From: Trichoplax sp. H2 | Taxonomy: Eukaryota > Placozoa > Uniplacotomia > Trichoplacea | Assembly: GCA_003344405.1 (NCBI GenBank) | Contig: NOWV01000254.1 | Span: 1-64,000, forward strand | DNA: 64,000 nucleotides | Direction of reading: 5' to 3' | Part shown: piece by piece, positions 29,440-43,558 of the stretch | How positions within the stretch are numbered: position 1 is the stretch's first letter | Layout of the letters: every line of letters begins with the position of its first letter | Position numbers and translations under genes: made by a program | The notes under the pieces: generated by a model | What the model was told of the DNA's origin: nothing | Databases searched by the model: none | What the model saw: only the letters and a program-made list of their open reading frames with translations

Positions 29440-29830
29440 CTGCATAAAAATGTTATTCTACAGCAACGTCCAATTTCTACTTCCTCCTATACTGGGCAGA
29501 GTATAGGTGGTTAGACAAGTGAAACTAAAATGTTACTATTCTCATGGCTATACCCTTTTTGATTTTCATCGCTGAAAAAATGCTATTCTACCACTATGTC
29601 CAATCTCTACTTTCTCCCATATTGAGTAGAGTATAGATCTCTAGATAAGTAGAAAAATAAAATGTTACTATTTTCAGAGCTATTACGTTATTGGTTTTCG
29701 TCGCTGCAAAAATACTATTCTACCACTATGTCCAATCTCTACAACCTACTACCATATTGAGTAGAGTATAAGTGGCAAGATAAGTAGAAAACTAAAATGC
29801 TATTATTCTCATGGTAATTAATTTGCTTTC
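29440..29830. repeat. tandem repeat family B, three copies of about 130 bp
   Basis: Copies start near 29450, 29580 and 29711. They share TATTCTACCACTATGTCCAA, TCTCTAC, (G)AGTAGAGTATA and AACTAAAATG(T/C)TA(C/T)TATT. Confidence 0.9.
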
Positions 29831-30034
29831 TATAACCCCATCGTCATATCTAGAGAGCGATTTGATAGGTGGCATCTTACCACACAATCATTTTAGGTTA
29901 AACCCAAGTAAATACAGTCGATGCCTATTCAGTCGAGAAAATCTTAAATCCTATCCTTTTTAAGATTCAACGTCTTCTTGTGCGATCCTTAGCTAGCAAA
30001 GGGCGTAAGCAAAAACGCGTAATCCTAGCAATTT

Positions 30035-30600
30035 ACAGCTTCTAATGTCGTATAAAATATTTTGTATATTAGATAGTTTTATCGTCAAGTTAGTTTATTA
30101 ACAAATAGTTTACTTAAGCCTAAATTAAACAGCTTTAAACCCCTTTCATAGAATAAAGTAAAAGGATTTAGCTAATTGATTAAATCTGTTGAATTCATAG
30201 CATTCTTAATTGCCAATATTTGCTATTAGTTAGTAAAAGCATTATTTTTAGTATACCACACCATTACTTCGTTAGCAAGACATATAGAAAATTTAGAGCC
30301 TCTAATGTGGCATAAAAATTCGTCTTGCCTATTGGGGAATTTCATCGTAATATAGTATTATTTTTTGAAGAAATGGTCCACTTGAATTAAGTGACTTAGG
30401 AACCATTTACCTGATGATGTAACGACAACGATTAGGATAATCGATCACATAAGTCGAATTTATAGGCTCTACTAATAACTTATTTTTACTAGTAGTTAAT
30501 GGGACCTTTAGTTTATTCAGATAGAACGTTAAAGCTTTCGCAGGACTATCTTTATCTAGCAAATTAGGATTACGAGTATACTTGCGCCATTACTAGGTTT
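30035..30600. repeat. diverged direct duplication, two copies of about 260 bp
   Basis: Shared words include CTTCTAATGTCGTATAAAA (about 30040) versus CCTCTAATGTGGCATAAAA (about 30299), followed by TTTCATCGTAAT/TTTTATCGTCAA and CTTAAGCC/CTTAGGAA. Old, with no coding content. Confidence 0.6.
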
Positions 30601-31049
30601 AGGGAAATCCATCTGAATATCATTCTTACTGCAAGGCAAAAGCAGGGCAGGTTCGAAAGTTAATAAAATAACAATGTATCCATTTGGCTATTTTAAGAAA
30701 AGATTTATCATTAATTCCTAAAGAATATCTCTATGGTTTTTAATCATTACAAGATAAGCTATTCGATAAAAGAAACAGAAATAAACGAGAAAAATGAGAG
30801 GCGAAGCAATCGTAATAAACAATAATAGTGCTGTTCAATTCTGCTTAGCTTAAATTGGATTATCCATTACCTTACAATATGCTAACTGTTTCTAATTAGT
30901 ATGTAACAAAACTGATGATTGCAATAAATCCACTCCAAAAGAAAATAATAACATATGAGTGAAATAAAGGGGCAAGTAGAGCTTAATCAAGTTTCATAAT
31001 CCTTCAGCATCATAACCCCTTGCTATAGTTTTATGACAATTTAATCGCT

Positions 31050-31810
31050 TCTCAAGTACTCATTCGTATTGACTGCTCATTAAGCAAAGAAAATATTCCA
31101 TCTATAAATTTATTCATACTCAAAGATTCTTGTAGCGAACAATGCTTTGTTGTGGTTACAACAACATTTTATCATAAATGAATGAAGAAATCAGAGATCC
31201 AATAATAAATCTACTTATTTCTGTGCAGTAAGATTACTGTTGCCCTATAGCTATTGCATTTTAAAATTTTTAGACTTTATTATCGCATTAAATTATCCAA
31301 ATTCATTTATTCTGCGACTGTAATATTAATACATATATGAAGAAATGAGTGATCCAATTATAAATTTATTTGCTCCTGCATAAGTAAGATTTCATCTGTT
31401 AATAAAATTTGGTAAGAATATTTATTTATTGTAGTAGGATTGTCATTGCTTCAAGGTTTTTGCGTTATAAAAGAATTAGACTTTATTACAGTATTAAAAT
31501 AATCTAAATTTATTTATTCTGTAACCGTAGTGCAAATGCATATGATATTTATGTATCCGTTGTTATTGCTAGTATTCGAAGAAATTAGAGGTACAACTGT
31601 AAATTTTTATTTTCTTCTGCATAAGTAATATTTCAGGTATTAATATTCGGCTGCAGTTTTTATAGTTAGATTGTCATTGCTTCAAGGATATTACAGTACA
31701 AAAATTAAACTTTACTGTCCTGTTGAAATTAATCTTCGCTGTTTAGAATAGCTATATCCTTATTTTAATGATCCAACTTGATTTATTCCACAAAAATAAG
31801 GCCCTTATAT
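31050..31810. repeat. tandem repeat family D, about four copies of 180-230 bp
   Basis: Shared elements are TTGTCATTGCTTCAAGG (31440, 31671), AATCTAAATTTATTTATTCTG or its variants (31300, 31500), GAAGAAAT(G/T)AG(T/A)G(A/G)T(C/A)CAA and CTGCATAAGTAA(G/T)ATTTCA. The last copy ends about 100 bases before the MYO1B start. Confidence 0.75.
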
Positions 31811-31929
31811 GATATTAATGCTTCTGTTGGCATAACTAGCTTTCAGTGAGGCCTACGACTGATGATAATAAGCGTCTTAATATCTCTCTTGGAACACTTT
31901 TTAGCCTTATATACAGTACATGGATCACG

Positions 31930-34900
31930 ATGGATAACGACAATCAAGAAATTCACGAATCCATCCTAGATGATACGACTGGTGTTCCTGATTTAATCTT
32001 ATTAGATGAAGTCAGCGACAATGCTATTTTATTCAATTTGCAACAGCGATATTACGATAATCAAATTTATGTAAGACGTATTGAATCGCTAGATTTTATT
32101 CTTTTGGATATCTTTAATAATTAAAGAGAATGATATTTGCTATAATTTCCTGTTTTATGATGCTATATGTAGCTGAAAATATCAATTTGACTATTCGATC
32201 AAATTTTAACTTATTCCATGCTATCGCCAATATGAATGTGGTCTTTGGATAAAGTTTATGAAATTATTAAATCATCGTCCTGACTTTGCTTTTATAGACA
32301 TATATTGGAAATGTAGTCATCTCCGTTAACCCATATCAGAAATTGCCAATTTATACATCCGAAACAATTCTCAACTATCGCGGCAAAAGTCTATACGAAC
32401 TTCAGCCTCACATGTAAGAAATTTAGGATACAAATTGATTAATCTACTTGTCAGCTAACACCAATTTAAAAGTCGCCCATTTTAAGTACAATATTTCTCG
32501 ACCAGTGCAATAATACAGCCTCTATTTATTCTGAGATACATAATCCAAATCAATACATATAACCTCTTTCTCTTATTTATAACGCACTTCAGTGTCTGCA
32601 TTATCAGTTTGTGAATATCACATGTTTTATTAGTTATGCTATAGCTGACAATGCTTATCGAGCACTGCGAGATCGAGACGAAGACCAATGTGTGATTATT
32701 AGTGGAGAAAGTGGTTCAGGCAAAACAGGTAACTATGTTAATTAACAAAAATTGACCATCACTATCGTAAAAGAATCGGAGAATTGATTCTGTGAATGAT
32801 GTACTATATAAGCAAGGATCGCTGATAAATTGGCGTAGACTAATCTCAGTATTCAATAACGTTAATAGAAGCATCCAAGGTAGTCATGCAGTACATTGCT
32901 GCAGTGTCAGGAAAAAGTAAAGATGTTGAATTAGTAAAAGAGCAACTACTTCAAACCAATCCTCTACTAGAAGGTAAGAAATATCGGCTAAGTAATGATA
33001 TAAATTGATAGTTAACGGAGCATATAGAGCATTATAATTATAATTACTTGCCTACGTATAATATTAACTATCAATTAGACCCTTTTCTGGTACAACTTTT
33101 TGAGCTAACTCAAGTACAATCTAAATAATTACTAATTAGTTTAGCAATTCTACATTCAAAGCTTGATAATCTAGTCGCATAATATACACGCTACGGTCAC
33201 TTACACGAGTCTATTTAAAATAATAGTAGCAAAATTTGATAGTCTACTGTGTATCCTGATAGATAGATGGGCTATTCACAGCATCTACATTGAAAAAGCT
33301 AATCAAGTTCATAAACAGAATCGATTATTCAGTTATAAATTGTTATACAGTTTCCAGATAGTAAATTAAACATTAAAATTAGTATGAGTATACTGCAGCC
33401 CTCGCTAAATTCCGCAAAGATCATGTACTTACAGTATTATGAAAAATTAGATATTGTCCATGTATCCTAAGTGAATTATACTCATCCACTACCAGTAACT
33501 AATTTAATTCTTATCAATGTTCTATATTAGATGCACTCGATTTGTTGTAATTGAATTGTACCTGTATACTACTAGTCATGAATTCAATTCTCATCTAATT
33601 TCTAATTTTACATTTAGCGTTTGGAAATGCTAAAACTCATCGAAACAACAACTCATCTCGCTTTGTAAGCATACGCTGTACTGCTATATTTATTTCTCAC
33701 ATGTTTTCGTACAGTTGACTAATAATACTTCATTACCTTAGGGAAAGTACATGGATATCGAATTCGACTTTAAAGGAGATCCTGTCGGAGGTGTTATTAC
33801 AAATTGTAAGTTTAGCTATAGGGCAGACTAGTTAGAATATTCTGGCTAGTCAAATCAATCCTAGATATTAGCGAAATTAATTATTATACTTTTCTTTGAC
33901 CTCTCGCTTCTACTACCATATGAAATGGAAAATACTATAAAGATCTTTTAGAGAAGGTAAGGAGATCATAATATGTAGGATTTTGAACTAAAGTAGTTAT
34001 TTTAATGATAAAATCTACTTAGTGTGGCTGTTTACTTCTCAACGATAATCTACATGCATATGAAAATACTAAATGTGAGCATTTTGATAGTCTCGTGTTG
34101 TATCTCAAGCTGATGGCGAGAGAAATTTTCATATTTTCTATCAATTACTGGTCGGAGCATCAGAACAAATTTTAGGTGCAGTAAAGTACTCTTTTATCCT
34201 TCCATACAATGTAGAAAGATATTTTTAAGCATACCTAAATTATACTTTTCATTAACAAATTAGATCATATTAAAATTATCTAAATTTTAAAAATTTCCAT
34301 TTCAGATGATTTATATCTAACGGACGATATACGAGATTACAACTACATAAATCCTTATTCAGTAGCAACAGAAATTGACGAAAATGATTTTACGGAGACT
34401 CTAGTGAGTTGATTGTTTATAGCTGTAAAGCTGTAGTAATCCCACATGAAGCAGTTGCTGTTCTGAGATCCTGAAATGACACTGCACTAACTGCTACGAT
34501 CAATCTTTGCATTATAGCAAGCTATGGAAATAGTTGGCTTTCAATCAATTGAGGTCAAATATGTACTGCAACTTCTTGCAGCAATACTTCATATTGGAAA
34601 TCTTCAGTTGAGTGAAAAGGAAGATGAGAGTGGAAATGAATTCTGTGAAATTAATTTAAATCGAGGTAGGAATATATTAGCAATTCTCAAATACGTTTAA
34701 TATAATTACAAAAAAACTACAGACAACCCCTATATTACTACGTAGTCGAATATATTATAACTCAACTTGATTTAATAAATAAATAATTATTATAAACGAT
34801 TATAAATTCCAATAGTTTTTTCTCATTTATTTCTACTGTATTTACTTTGTAGATCTACAAATTGTCTCAAAGTTAACAAACTGTAAAATTAGCCAATTCC

Positions 34901-37900
34901 AATATGCTATCACTCAAAAGCTTGTAGAAACAAAATATGAACAAGTAACAACGTCATTAACAATTGCACAAGTTAGTAGCAAAGATTTTTTTACCTGTAC
35001 ATTATTAGATTGTCTTACTTATTATAAACGACTCAATGCCATTTTCTATCGTACAGGCACGGTATGCTCGAGATGCGCTTGCTAAAGCCATTTACAGTCG
35101 TTTATTCTCATGGATTGTAGATAAAGTTAATGAATCACTGACGGTATGCCATGTGCTAGTTTTCAATATCATATTTTTTCATAACTACGATTTATACTCA
35201 ATATCATCAGTAGGGAATCGTACAACAGTTTATACGATATAAAAGAAAGATTATGATCGTTGTTACAGGTAAAAGAAACAGCAACGAGGAAAGTAATGGG
35301 AGTTCTTGATATTTATGGATTCGAAATATTTCAAGTTGGCAAAATTCTTTGTTATTTAATAGTTTACGCATTTAATCCAGTCAAAGCAAGTTAATATCTA
35401 ATAATCTTGACTCAATTTTACCCCACGTAGAATAATTCATTTGAACAATTTATCATCAATTATTGCAACGAGAAACTACAACAAATTTTTATTGAAATGA
35501 CATTAAAATTAGAACAAGAAGAATACGTAAATGAGGTAAGAATATATCAATACGTAACCTTACTATTGCTCAATAAGTTAATACTACGATCAAGCCTTTA
35601 TCGTAATTTACTATAAATGTATTTTACTTACCTAGGGCATGCCATGGACCCATATCGATTATTTTAACAATAAAATCATTTGTGATTTAATAGAAAAGGT
35701 AGAAAAACATCATGTGTATTACAGTACAGTATTAAATTCTTGAAGATTAAAATATTTTAGTTGTTTATTTATGAGGAATAAATAAAGTTAACTAACACAT
35801 TAATATACGTATATTTCATTTTATTTCAACAGAATAATGGAATTTTATCAATGTTGGACGAAGAATGTATTAGACCTGGGAAGGTAAGAAAATTGTAATA
35901 GTACAAATAGTAATAATTAATGGGCTACTTTATTTACCTTATTTATAATAATTTGTCGTGAACGCTAAAAAAGTTGAAATTACCCTGCTAGTATTAAATG
36001 TCTTACTTGCGTAATGTCAAATATGATCCCATAAATTGATAGTTACCTGTAGCAAGACCAACATTATCCGTACTAAGGCTTAAGATTCACCCTGTATCAA
36101 TACATATATTAAAAATGAAAATATTGCATTTATTGGTTCAGAAAGTAATGCGAAGGTGACTGGTTATTGCTATACGTATTATTTAAAAGAATTTTATAAT
36201 ATAATATAATATAGGTTAGCGATAAGACGTTTCTTGACAAGTTAAATAACCGATGTAGTAAACATCCTCATTATCAAAGTAAATCGATGAAAGAGTTTTC
36301 TCGTGATTCGACTCTCGATCGAGAATCATTCCGCTTAGTCCATTATGCAGGAAATGTAAGTTTGACTATTCTAATTGCAGCAAAATAGTTAACATATGTG
36401 TGCAGCATTGACTTAAGAAGAGAACTAGAGCCAAGTGGTCTTAACCTTTTCATTTTTTGATTAGGTAACTTACAATGTTAACGGTTTCATCGATAAAAAC
36501 AATGATAATCTACATCGCAATATTTCTCAAGCGATGTATACGAGTGGAAATCCGTTACTGCAATTTCTCTTTATTGAGGGTAATCCAAAATTAGCCTCTC
36601 GTAAAAGACCACCAACATCGGGTTCTCAATTTAAGGTTTATAATAGATATTAAAAGATAATATACTTTCTTTCTATTTTGTAGATTTAAATATACGATGA
36701 ATTCGCCTACAATTTTTTCTTTCTACTAACGTGTCATTGCCGCATAGAAATCGGTTGCACAATTAATGGTCAATCTTCTGGCTAAAACTCCTAACTATAT
36801 TCGATGTATAAAGGTATTAAATACATACTGTATATATCGTATAATAATAAGTGCAATATTATTATAGTATTTCAAATTTATCTCTAAAATATCGGAAGAA
36901 ATCTTAAACACTATCTGCTATTTTATATTAATAGCCTAATGATAAGCAAATTCCGGAAGATTTCGATATTTCTATTGTTCGCCATCAGATCCAATATCTC
37001 GGGTAATTTTGACTTTAAATATGTCAATAATAAATCAATGTGTGATCAAGTTGCAATATAATGAAATTTCTTAATAAATAAATCTTTAGCTTACTAGAGA
37101 ATATACGAGTTCGTCGTGCTGGATATGCTTTCCGACAAACCTATGCCAAAATTTTATACCGGTATACAAGAACAACTGAACATATCACAATATATTTGTC
37201 ACATTGAAGTATATGTATATATATATACTCGTAAGATATTCGATTAAGGCAATGGTTGAAATACTTATTCGTATATTGCTATGGAATAACCAGAAATTTG
37301 ATTTTAATTATTTGGCTAATTAGATATAAGATGTTGTCGATGGCTACTTGGCCAAGATGGGAAGGTGATACTAAAGCTGGAGTGCAAGAGATGATTGAAG
37401 TAAGAATTACTAAATAATAGGATTGTCTGGGTTCTACAGCTTTAACTAAAGCCAAAGTTATAGATTTACTTTATGCCTTAGTCGAGTTTTAAAAGCCCAA
37501 AATCGCTATCAAAAACAAAATTTCTAAGTAACCTGCAACTTATAGTATCAATTTAAAATTAAACTTCTACAGTAGCTCATAATTAACTTCAGTTATCAAT
37601 TACAACAATTTTAAAATCAGAATCGTCATAAGAATTTATGCTATTAAATACAGTATCAAAAGATTAAAATTTAGTATCGCTTCGATGATTCAGTGAGGTA
37701 TACAATCGATTAGAGAAACACAAAGGTAGAATGAATATCATAATAACCAATCTTCTATTATAATAATACTTCTTCTTATAGTCATTACCTATTGAACCAA
37801 ATGAATACGCTTATGGTAAGACGAAATTATTCATTCGAAATCCACGAACAGTAAGTAATGGCTCCTAAAATACCGTATATTATTTAAGTATTTTACCCAA

Positions 37901-40900
37901 ATTTATACTAAACAGAAATATTCATGAATTATTGTTAGATAATTAATTACCGTAATATTCTTTAGAACTTGAGGATAAAATATGTTAAGTTAAATATTGA
38001 TGTATTGAAAGCCTTATTGGATTTTTTAAAACAGTTGTTTAATATGGAAGAATGGAGACGAATGCGATTGTATGATTTAGCGACAGAAATTCAAGCAAAA
38101 TTTAGAGGTTTCTATCTGAGAAAATGGGTTAGTTTATGAAAAATCTTTTCAGTATGACTGCTAATTACTATGGAATGTAAACTCAGGAGAACAATATCCG
38201 ATTATGCCATACTTAATATTGAAATACTATTATAAAGCACGTCGAGGTTTTAATTGTCAAATGCAATTGCTTTTAATTTATAGTATTTAAGATTACGTCG
38301 TAGTCAAATTTCCATTTCAGCGAATTGGCGATGCTATCGTGTAAGTTATGCAAATGGTTTTCTGAGATTGTTTAAATTATTCTATCCTGTACCTGTATGC
38401 TAATTAACTATCTCTTTTAATTTTGCGATTGGCTTGGCTAAATGTGAACATGCATAGGAACGAGCAAGTTTCCTAAGTGTTCGTTTCGCCTCCATTGCGG
38501 TTCAGCGATTCTGTCGCGGGTGGAAGGTAGTAATGTTGATCGATTGCAAAATAAGCTATATGACTTTTTGCAAGATATGTAGTACAGTAGTTATTTGCGA
38601 GCTTGAATTCCGACTAGATTATCGTTAACTTGAAACACCTGTTGTATTTGATTCTGCCATTATCATCTAGGCGAGAAAACTGTTTAAAGCAATGTTATAC
38701 GAGAAGAAATGTACATGGGCTCAAGGGATAATCACCAAGTTCTTTTATGGATGGAAAGTATGTCATTATTTTTTGTTGAAAATGTCATCAGTAAATATAT
38801 GCTATAGGTGGCGTAAGTAATTTTTTCTTTCGATAATATTGTTACTACCAGGCTAGAAAGCTATACCGCAAATTGAAATATGAGAAGCAATGTACTATAG
38901 CACAAGGAGTCATTAGGAGATTTTATTTTGGCTGGAAAGTAAGTTGTGTTAAAACTGCTGAACAACATAACCATCGTTTGCAGTTATACTGTTTTATCCG
39001 TTTATTAACTCCGATCTGTTCACCTGCTGTATTTTTCCAATTTCGTTTGCATTCCTCTCTAAAATCTTAAATCATATAGCAAATTTTATAATTTAAAGAG
39101 TTCATTACTTAAAATGTCTAGTTTCTTTCGCAACATTGCTCTTAAAACCTGTATAGTATCTTATCTCTGTATTATTTGATGTTAGTGAATTACAAATTTA
39201 TTAGTCAGTAGAACTAGCTATTACAGGTCATTTACTGTCTTTAAAGAGGATATTTGCTAGCTCAAGTTCGAATATTTAAACCAACAGCTATTTTTTTACT
39301 TCATAGGCAAGAAAGTTGGCTCGACTGTTACGCGAAGAAAAACGTCGTAAACTGGCTGTCAATGTCATTCGAACTTTTTTCTTCGGCTGGCAGGTACCTT
39401 AGTAAATGCTTGAGTTAAAAGAAGGGAGATAGATATTTCTCGTTTCGATCTGTTTATGTTTTCAGTAAGAGATTCATTACAGTATTTTTACTAACGTAGA
39501 CAACTCACTGTCAGTACTTTTATTTTTTAATCCAGAATATAAATATTTATGATGATAATTTATAACCCATAAATCTAACTCGTTCTGTTAAAATTGTAGG
39601 CTAGAAAGCTTGCTCGTAAACTACGAGAAGAAAAACGTCGTAATTTGGCAGCTAATGTGATTCGAACTTTTTTCTTTGGTTGGCAGGTTAAGAGTTGTTT
39701 CAGAAAACATTTTTATACAAGGAATTATATACCATATTTAGTCTCTTTATATATTAATGTCGATTTAGGCCAGAAAACTTGTTCGAGCTTTAAGACTTGA
39801 AAGAAAACGCAACAATGCCTCAACAACTATTCGTGCATATTATATAGGCTGGCAGGTGAAAATTTATTAGTGGCTTGTCAAAATATCGATTTTTTAAATG
39901 TTTACTTTAAATGAATGCTTAACCTAGTAATTTAGAAAAACGATAAGGCTAACAGTAACTTAAATCTGGATATTTCTAGATTCGAAAGAAATATCGTAAA
40001 AAATTTCCTTCTATTGCTGGGCCCAAAGTATACCGATTTTTGCGCCAAAGCTTGGTAAAATAATACTTTCACTTCATTACGATATCGGCACACAAAGACT
40101 ACGATATTGAACTAAAGAGATTATATCCTCTAATATTATCTTATTACCAACTTACCAACTAGAATTATCGATTTTTGAAAGCTGTTATTGATGAGTTACC
40201 ATCGGAATCGCCTATAGAGAAAAATTGGCCGTCTTGCGGTCCTATGTTTGAAGAAATTTCTGATCAATTAAGGGAAATGCATCATGTTTGGCGAGTAAGT
40301 GATCCTTTAGCCTTGTTTAGGTTATTGCTAATTACTGCATAATTCACGGTATACATTATATTATTACCTTTTGAATCGATTAGTGTGCTCGATTTCGCCG
40401 TCGTTTATCTCCAGAACAGCGCGAAATCTACTCGGAAAAACTATTAGCTAGCCAACTCTTCAATAATAAAAAGGAATACTATTCCCAAACGTAAGTACTA
40501 CCAATGTCAATGATTACTCATCAATGCATCCATTTTTGTATTACTGTGTAAATTATCTACCTTTGGCAATTAGAATTGTTGTAGTTAGCTGTAAAATTAA
40601 AATATATAGTTTACTTCTTATACAACTAATATTCGGTTTGAATATAGTGTTGGGGTACCATTCCGTGGTGATTATTGCGGATTAGGCAAGCATCCACTGT
40701 GGAAGACGATTACGAAAGGATATGATAAAGATAAAGAAGTTCATTGGGCTGATACTGTTATTAAATTACATCGTGCTAATGGAAAGGTGAGAGAATCAAC
40801 TTAACTAATACTGTTTAATTAAAATGGGAGGCGAGTTTAACATTATATTGCTGATTGCATTGCTAAACTAGTTCCATTTCAATTCCGAAATCAGTTGCTA

Positions 40901-41926
40901 TACCGTATACGCGTAGATCAGAAAGAACGGAAATAATTGTTCATGTCGTGCTAAGATCCACAATAAAGAGTTTGCTGTAGCAAATGTTGTGTTGTTCAGC
41001 TCAATTACGAATAGAGTTTTGCTAATTTACTGTAATAATCGAGCAATTAAAGTGGACTAAGTCATCAAATAAAAGCTATGTACTAAATATTAATGCTTTT
41101 TGATACTGCAGTACATTGATGTACTCGTAGAACGCTATTAAAGTCAATCCGCGAATTAAGTATTCGATAATTTTCTTAGGAGATAGAATAAATTTAACCT
41201 TTTGTACTTTGAGTTTCATGAAAAGAGAATCTCTTCATCATGGAAAGCTATCATTTTATTTTAAGATTGCCTCTTCAAGACTATTCAATGAAGGCAACCG
41301 ATTCTAATCTATAATCTCCTTTTGAATTACTTTTTGCAGGGTGTACCGAGAATTTTAGCTGTTACTGGTGCTGCTATAATAATATTAGATTCTAAAACAC
41401 TGAGCTTAAAATATCGTATTCCACTTCACGAATTAGCTACATTATTATTTAGTCCTCATAACGATACAGTTTGCGTTATTCAATGTAGAATGGTAAGAAA
41501 ACTGATGATCAATCATTTTACAGCATTAATTTGAGAAATAGAAAATTTTTAATTGGCATCATTTCCGTATGATTTATGTTGTACAGGATAAAACATTGCC
41601 TCATCTGAAGAAAGGGGATTTCTTAATTCAAACTCATCATGTTATCGAATTAGCAACAAAGATAGTACTTGTATTGAAAGATCTCAGCATATCCAATGAC
41701 GAACCTGTCGTTAAAATTGCAAAGAAGTAAGCTTTTGTAATCGTTCTAGCTTAAATTTAAACTGTATATTGACAATTTGATCTGATTTATAATTTGGCTG
41801 GTATTTCGTAGATTTCCAATCAATTATCATGGTAAATGTTTACATGCATCATTTATCAAAGCGGAACAAACTCTTATTGACGCTGTGACCAAAAAAAAGC
41901 GTTCTCAATTTGAAATCTATGTCTAA
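31930..41926 (+). CDS. MYO1B: unconventional myosin Ib (class I, MYO1A/MYO1B type)
   Basis: A single-headed actin motor with membrane-binding tail, used in membrane tension and tubule formation. I resolve 38 exons with closed phases, giving 1193 residues; human MYO1B long form is 1136. Exons run 31930-32070, 32298-32413, 32634-32728, 32869-32973, 33618-33664, 33742-33805, 33943-33956 (14 nt), 34091-34175 and onward to 41812-41926. Motor motifs are P-loop GESGSGKT, switch I NNNSSRFGK, switch II DIYGFE, and the [15 protein letters not shown] and [11 protein letters not shown] segments. The neck holds about eight IQ-like motifs (38035-40054), more than the up to six of vertebrates. The TH1 tail matches MYO1B at [28 protein letters not shown] and [12 protein letters not shown], which separates it from MYO1D/G. 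The ATG at 31930 begins a short acidic leader before the conserved LLDEVSDN. A later AATAAA lies near 42131. Confidence 0.95.
33943..33956 (+). other. MYO1B: 14-nt microexon of MYO1B
   Basis: AAAG, then 14 nt completing YLLEK, then GTAAGG. It joins exon 6 (ending in phase 1) to the SRVV exon at 34091, restoring the YLLEKSRVV motif of class I motors. Confidence 0.92.
38671..39855 (+). other. MYO1B: five consecutive 87-nt IQ exons of MYO1B
   Basis: Exons 38671-38757, 38852-38938, 39307-39393, 39600-39686 and 39769-39855 are each exactly 87 nt, phase 0 at both ends. Each encodes 29 residues that begin ARKL and end in GWK or GWQ. The third and fourth differ at only three of 29 residues. Each exon is one calmodulin-binding lever-arm unit, evidently expanded by exon duplication. 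Confidence 0.95.
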
Positions 41927-43558
41927 ATTTTTCTATTCTATTGCAACGACTGGGTTATAATTGGATGTATGAAAACAATTTTCGATTGAAGTCGTAGGCT
42001 AGCTGCATCTCGTTGCGACTAGAGAGCGTAGATAAATTGACTGCAATGACATTGTATTTGTGAAGTATTTACCCTATGCCATTTATTGGATCACTCTGTG
42101 TTTGTTAATTATAACTATTTGCAAAGAACTGATAATAAAATGATCACTATTCAATCCTATAGGCTTTCTACAGTTCCTAAAGTTCATTTCAAGAGATTGT
42201 TGTAAGATTAGCTCCTGTACGACCATCATGATTTACTAGTAATTTATTTCTTCTTCCAATAACGCTACTTATTTGAAGTTGTGTCTGCCACAATTTTTAG
42301 GCATAGCGTTCAAGTTTTGGACTTGAATATTCCTTCATTTTCTTACTACAGTATTTACTGTTGCAATATTTTAGTTGTTCATCAACCCTGTGAGCGGTTA
42401 CTTACTAGCACGTTGACGTTTTTCTCTTCATGCTAATTTGACACTCAATTAACTATAATTGGTTTAGTTCAAAATAGATAATGTCGTCTTATTATTCAAG
42501 TTGTAGCCCTTAATACGGCCCATTTGAAGGAGATCAATCTCTCCCGTCAGATTGAATATTTTCTATGGATAGCCTACTTTACCAGCCGATAAATAAATGA
42601 TAATCGTGGATTCATTTTTTTGTCCTACTCTATTTTACAAGTTAACCGATTTTATTGACATGATTGCAAACAAGATATATTAATAATGTGATAGGACTAC
42701 AATATATAACAATGAATATCTGCGTCGATAGTGGGCAATCTGTCATGAATTCTTATATATCTTGAAATGAAGTTATACTTCCGTCGATACGCAAACATAT
42801 CCCAATAACAAGGAAGATTGTAGTATCAAAAGCATTTGATTTTACACCATCCAATTGATATACACGGATTTTTTGGCGTTCCAATGATGGCCGAAATGTG
42901 GATTGGTTGCTGTCAGTGTATATCTTGAATCGATGTCAACCATAGAATAGGCTAATAGATAGGAAGTTTATTAGCAGCAGGATATAATGTTGCATAACGG
43001 AAAGTAAAGTGTAATCATTGCTTTGTGCCTTTCCTATACAAGAATTAAGTCTATGCGAGGTTACAATTGCTATCATGAAAAAAGCCATGCCATTGCCCAT
43101 TCGCTTGAGTACCACCCTATCAACGTGATTATTGTAAAAGATTGGAATATAGCCCCATCGGACCTACATCTGTTGGTAATAAATATTTGTCTTAACTTGT
43201 TGATGCCATTGAAAGCCTTGTCAATTTGGCATGTATCAAGTCAATCATCAAACAATTTACTCATTTTAGTATTGATTGTAGCATGGATAATACAAGCATG
43301 TAGTATAAAATTTGAAAAGCCTACGATGATATTACAGTGTACAGATAGATTATAGGTATTCCATTTTCAACATTGTCATGGATAAAGTACAGGGAAGAAA
43401 GGTTGATGAAGAGGCCAAAAAAACATTAGTAAACGATACAGTATAGAAAAGATATGATCATTGTACATGACAGTCTAAGTTACAGTATTGACAAGATAGA
43501 AAGCGCATGATTGATTCCATCAGCGCGTTTGGAAGTCCTCTGCAAAAAGGTCTATCCA
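41927..43558. other. convergent 3' intergenic region MYO1B/SEM1
   Basis: 1.6 kb with a MYO1B AATAAA near 42131. The 110-codon plus frame at 43023-43355 begins with TTG, has no family resemblance and no splice context, so it is probably chance. No RNA gene recognised. Confidence 0.55.

Noticed and set aside
35036-35242. 68-codon plus-strand ORF as a separate gene
   Set aside because: It is MYO1B exon 12 (35057-35143) plus intron read-through.
43023-43355. 110-codon plus-strand ORF between MYO1B and SEM1
   Set aside because: It starts with TTG, matches no family I know, lies between two convergent gene ends and shows no splice or promoter context.
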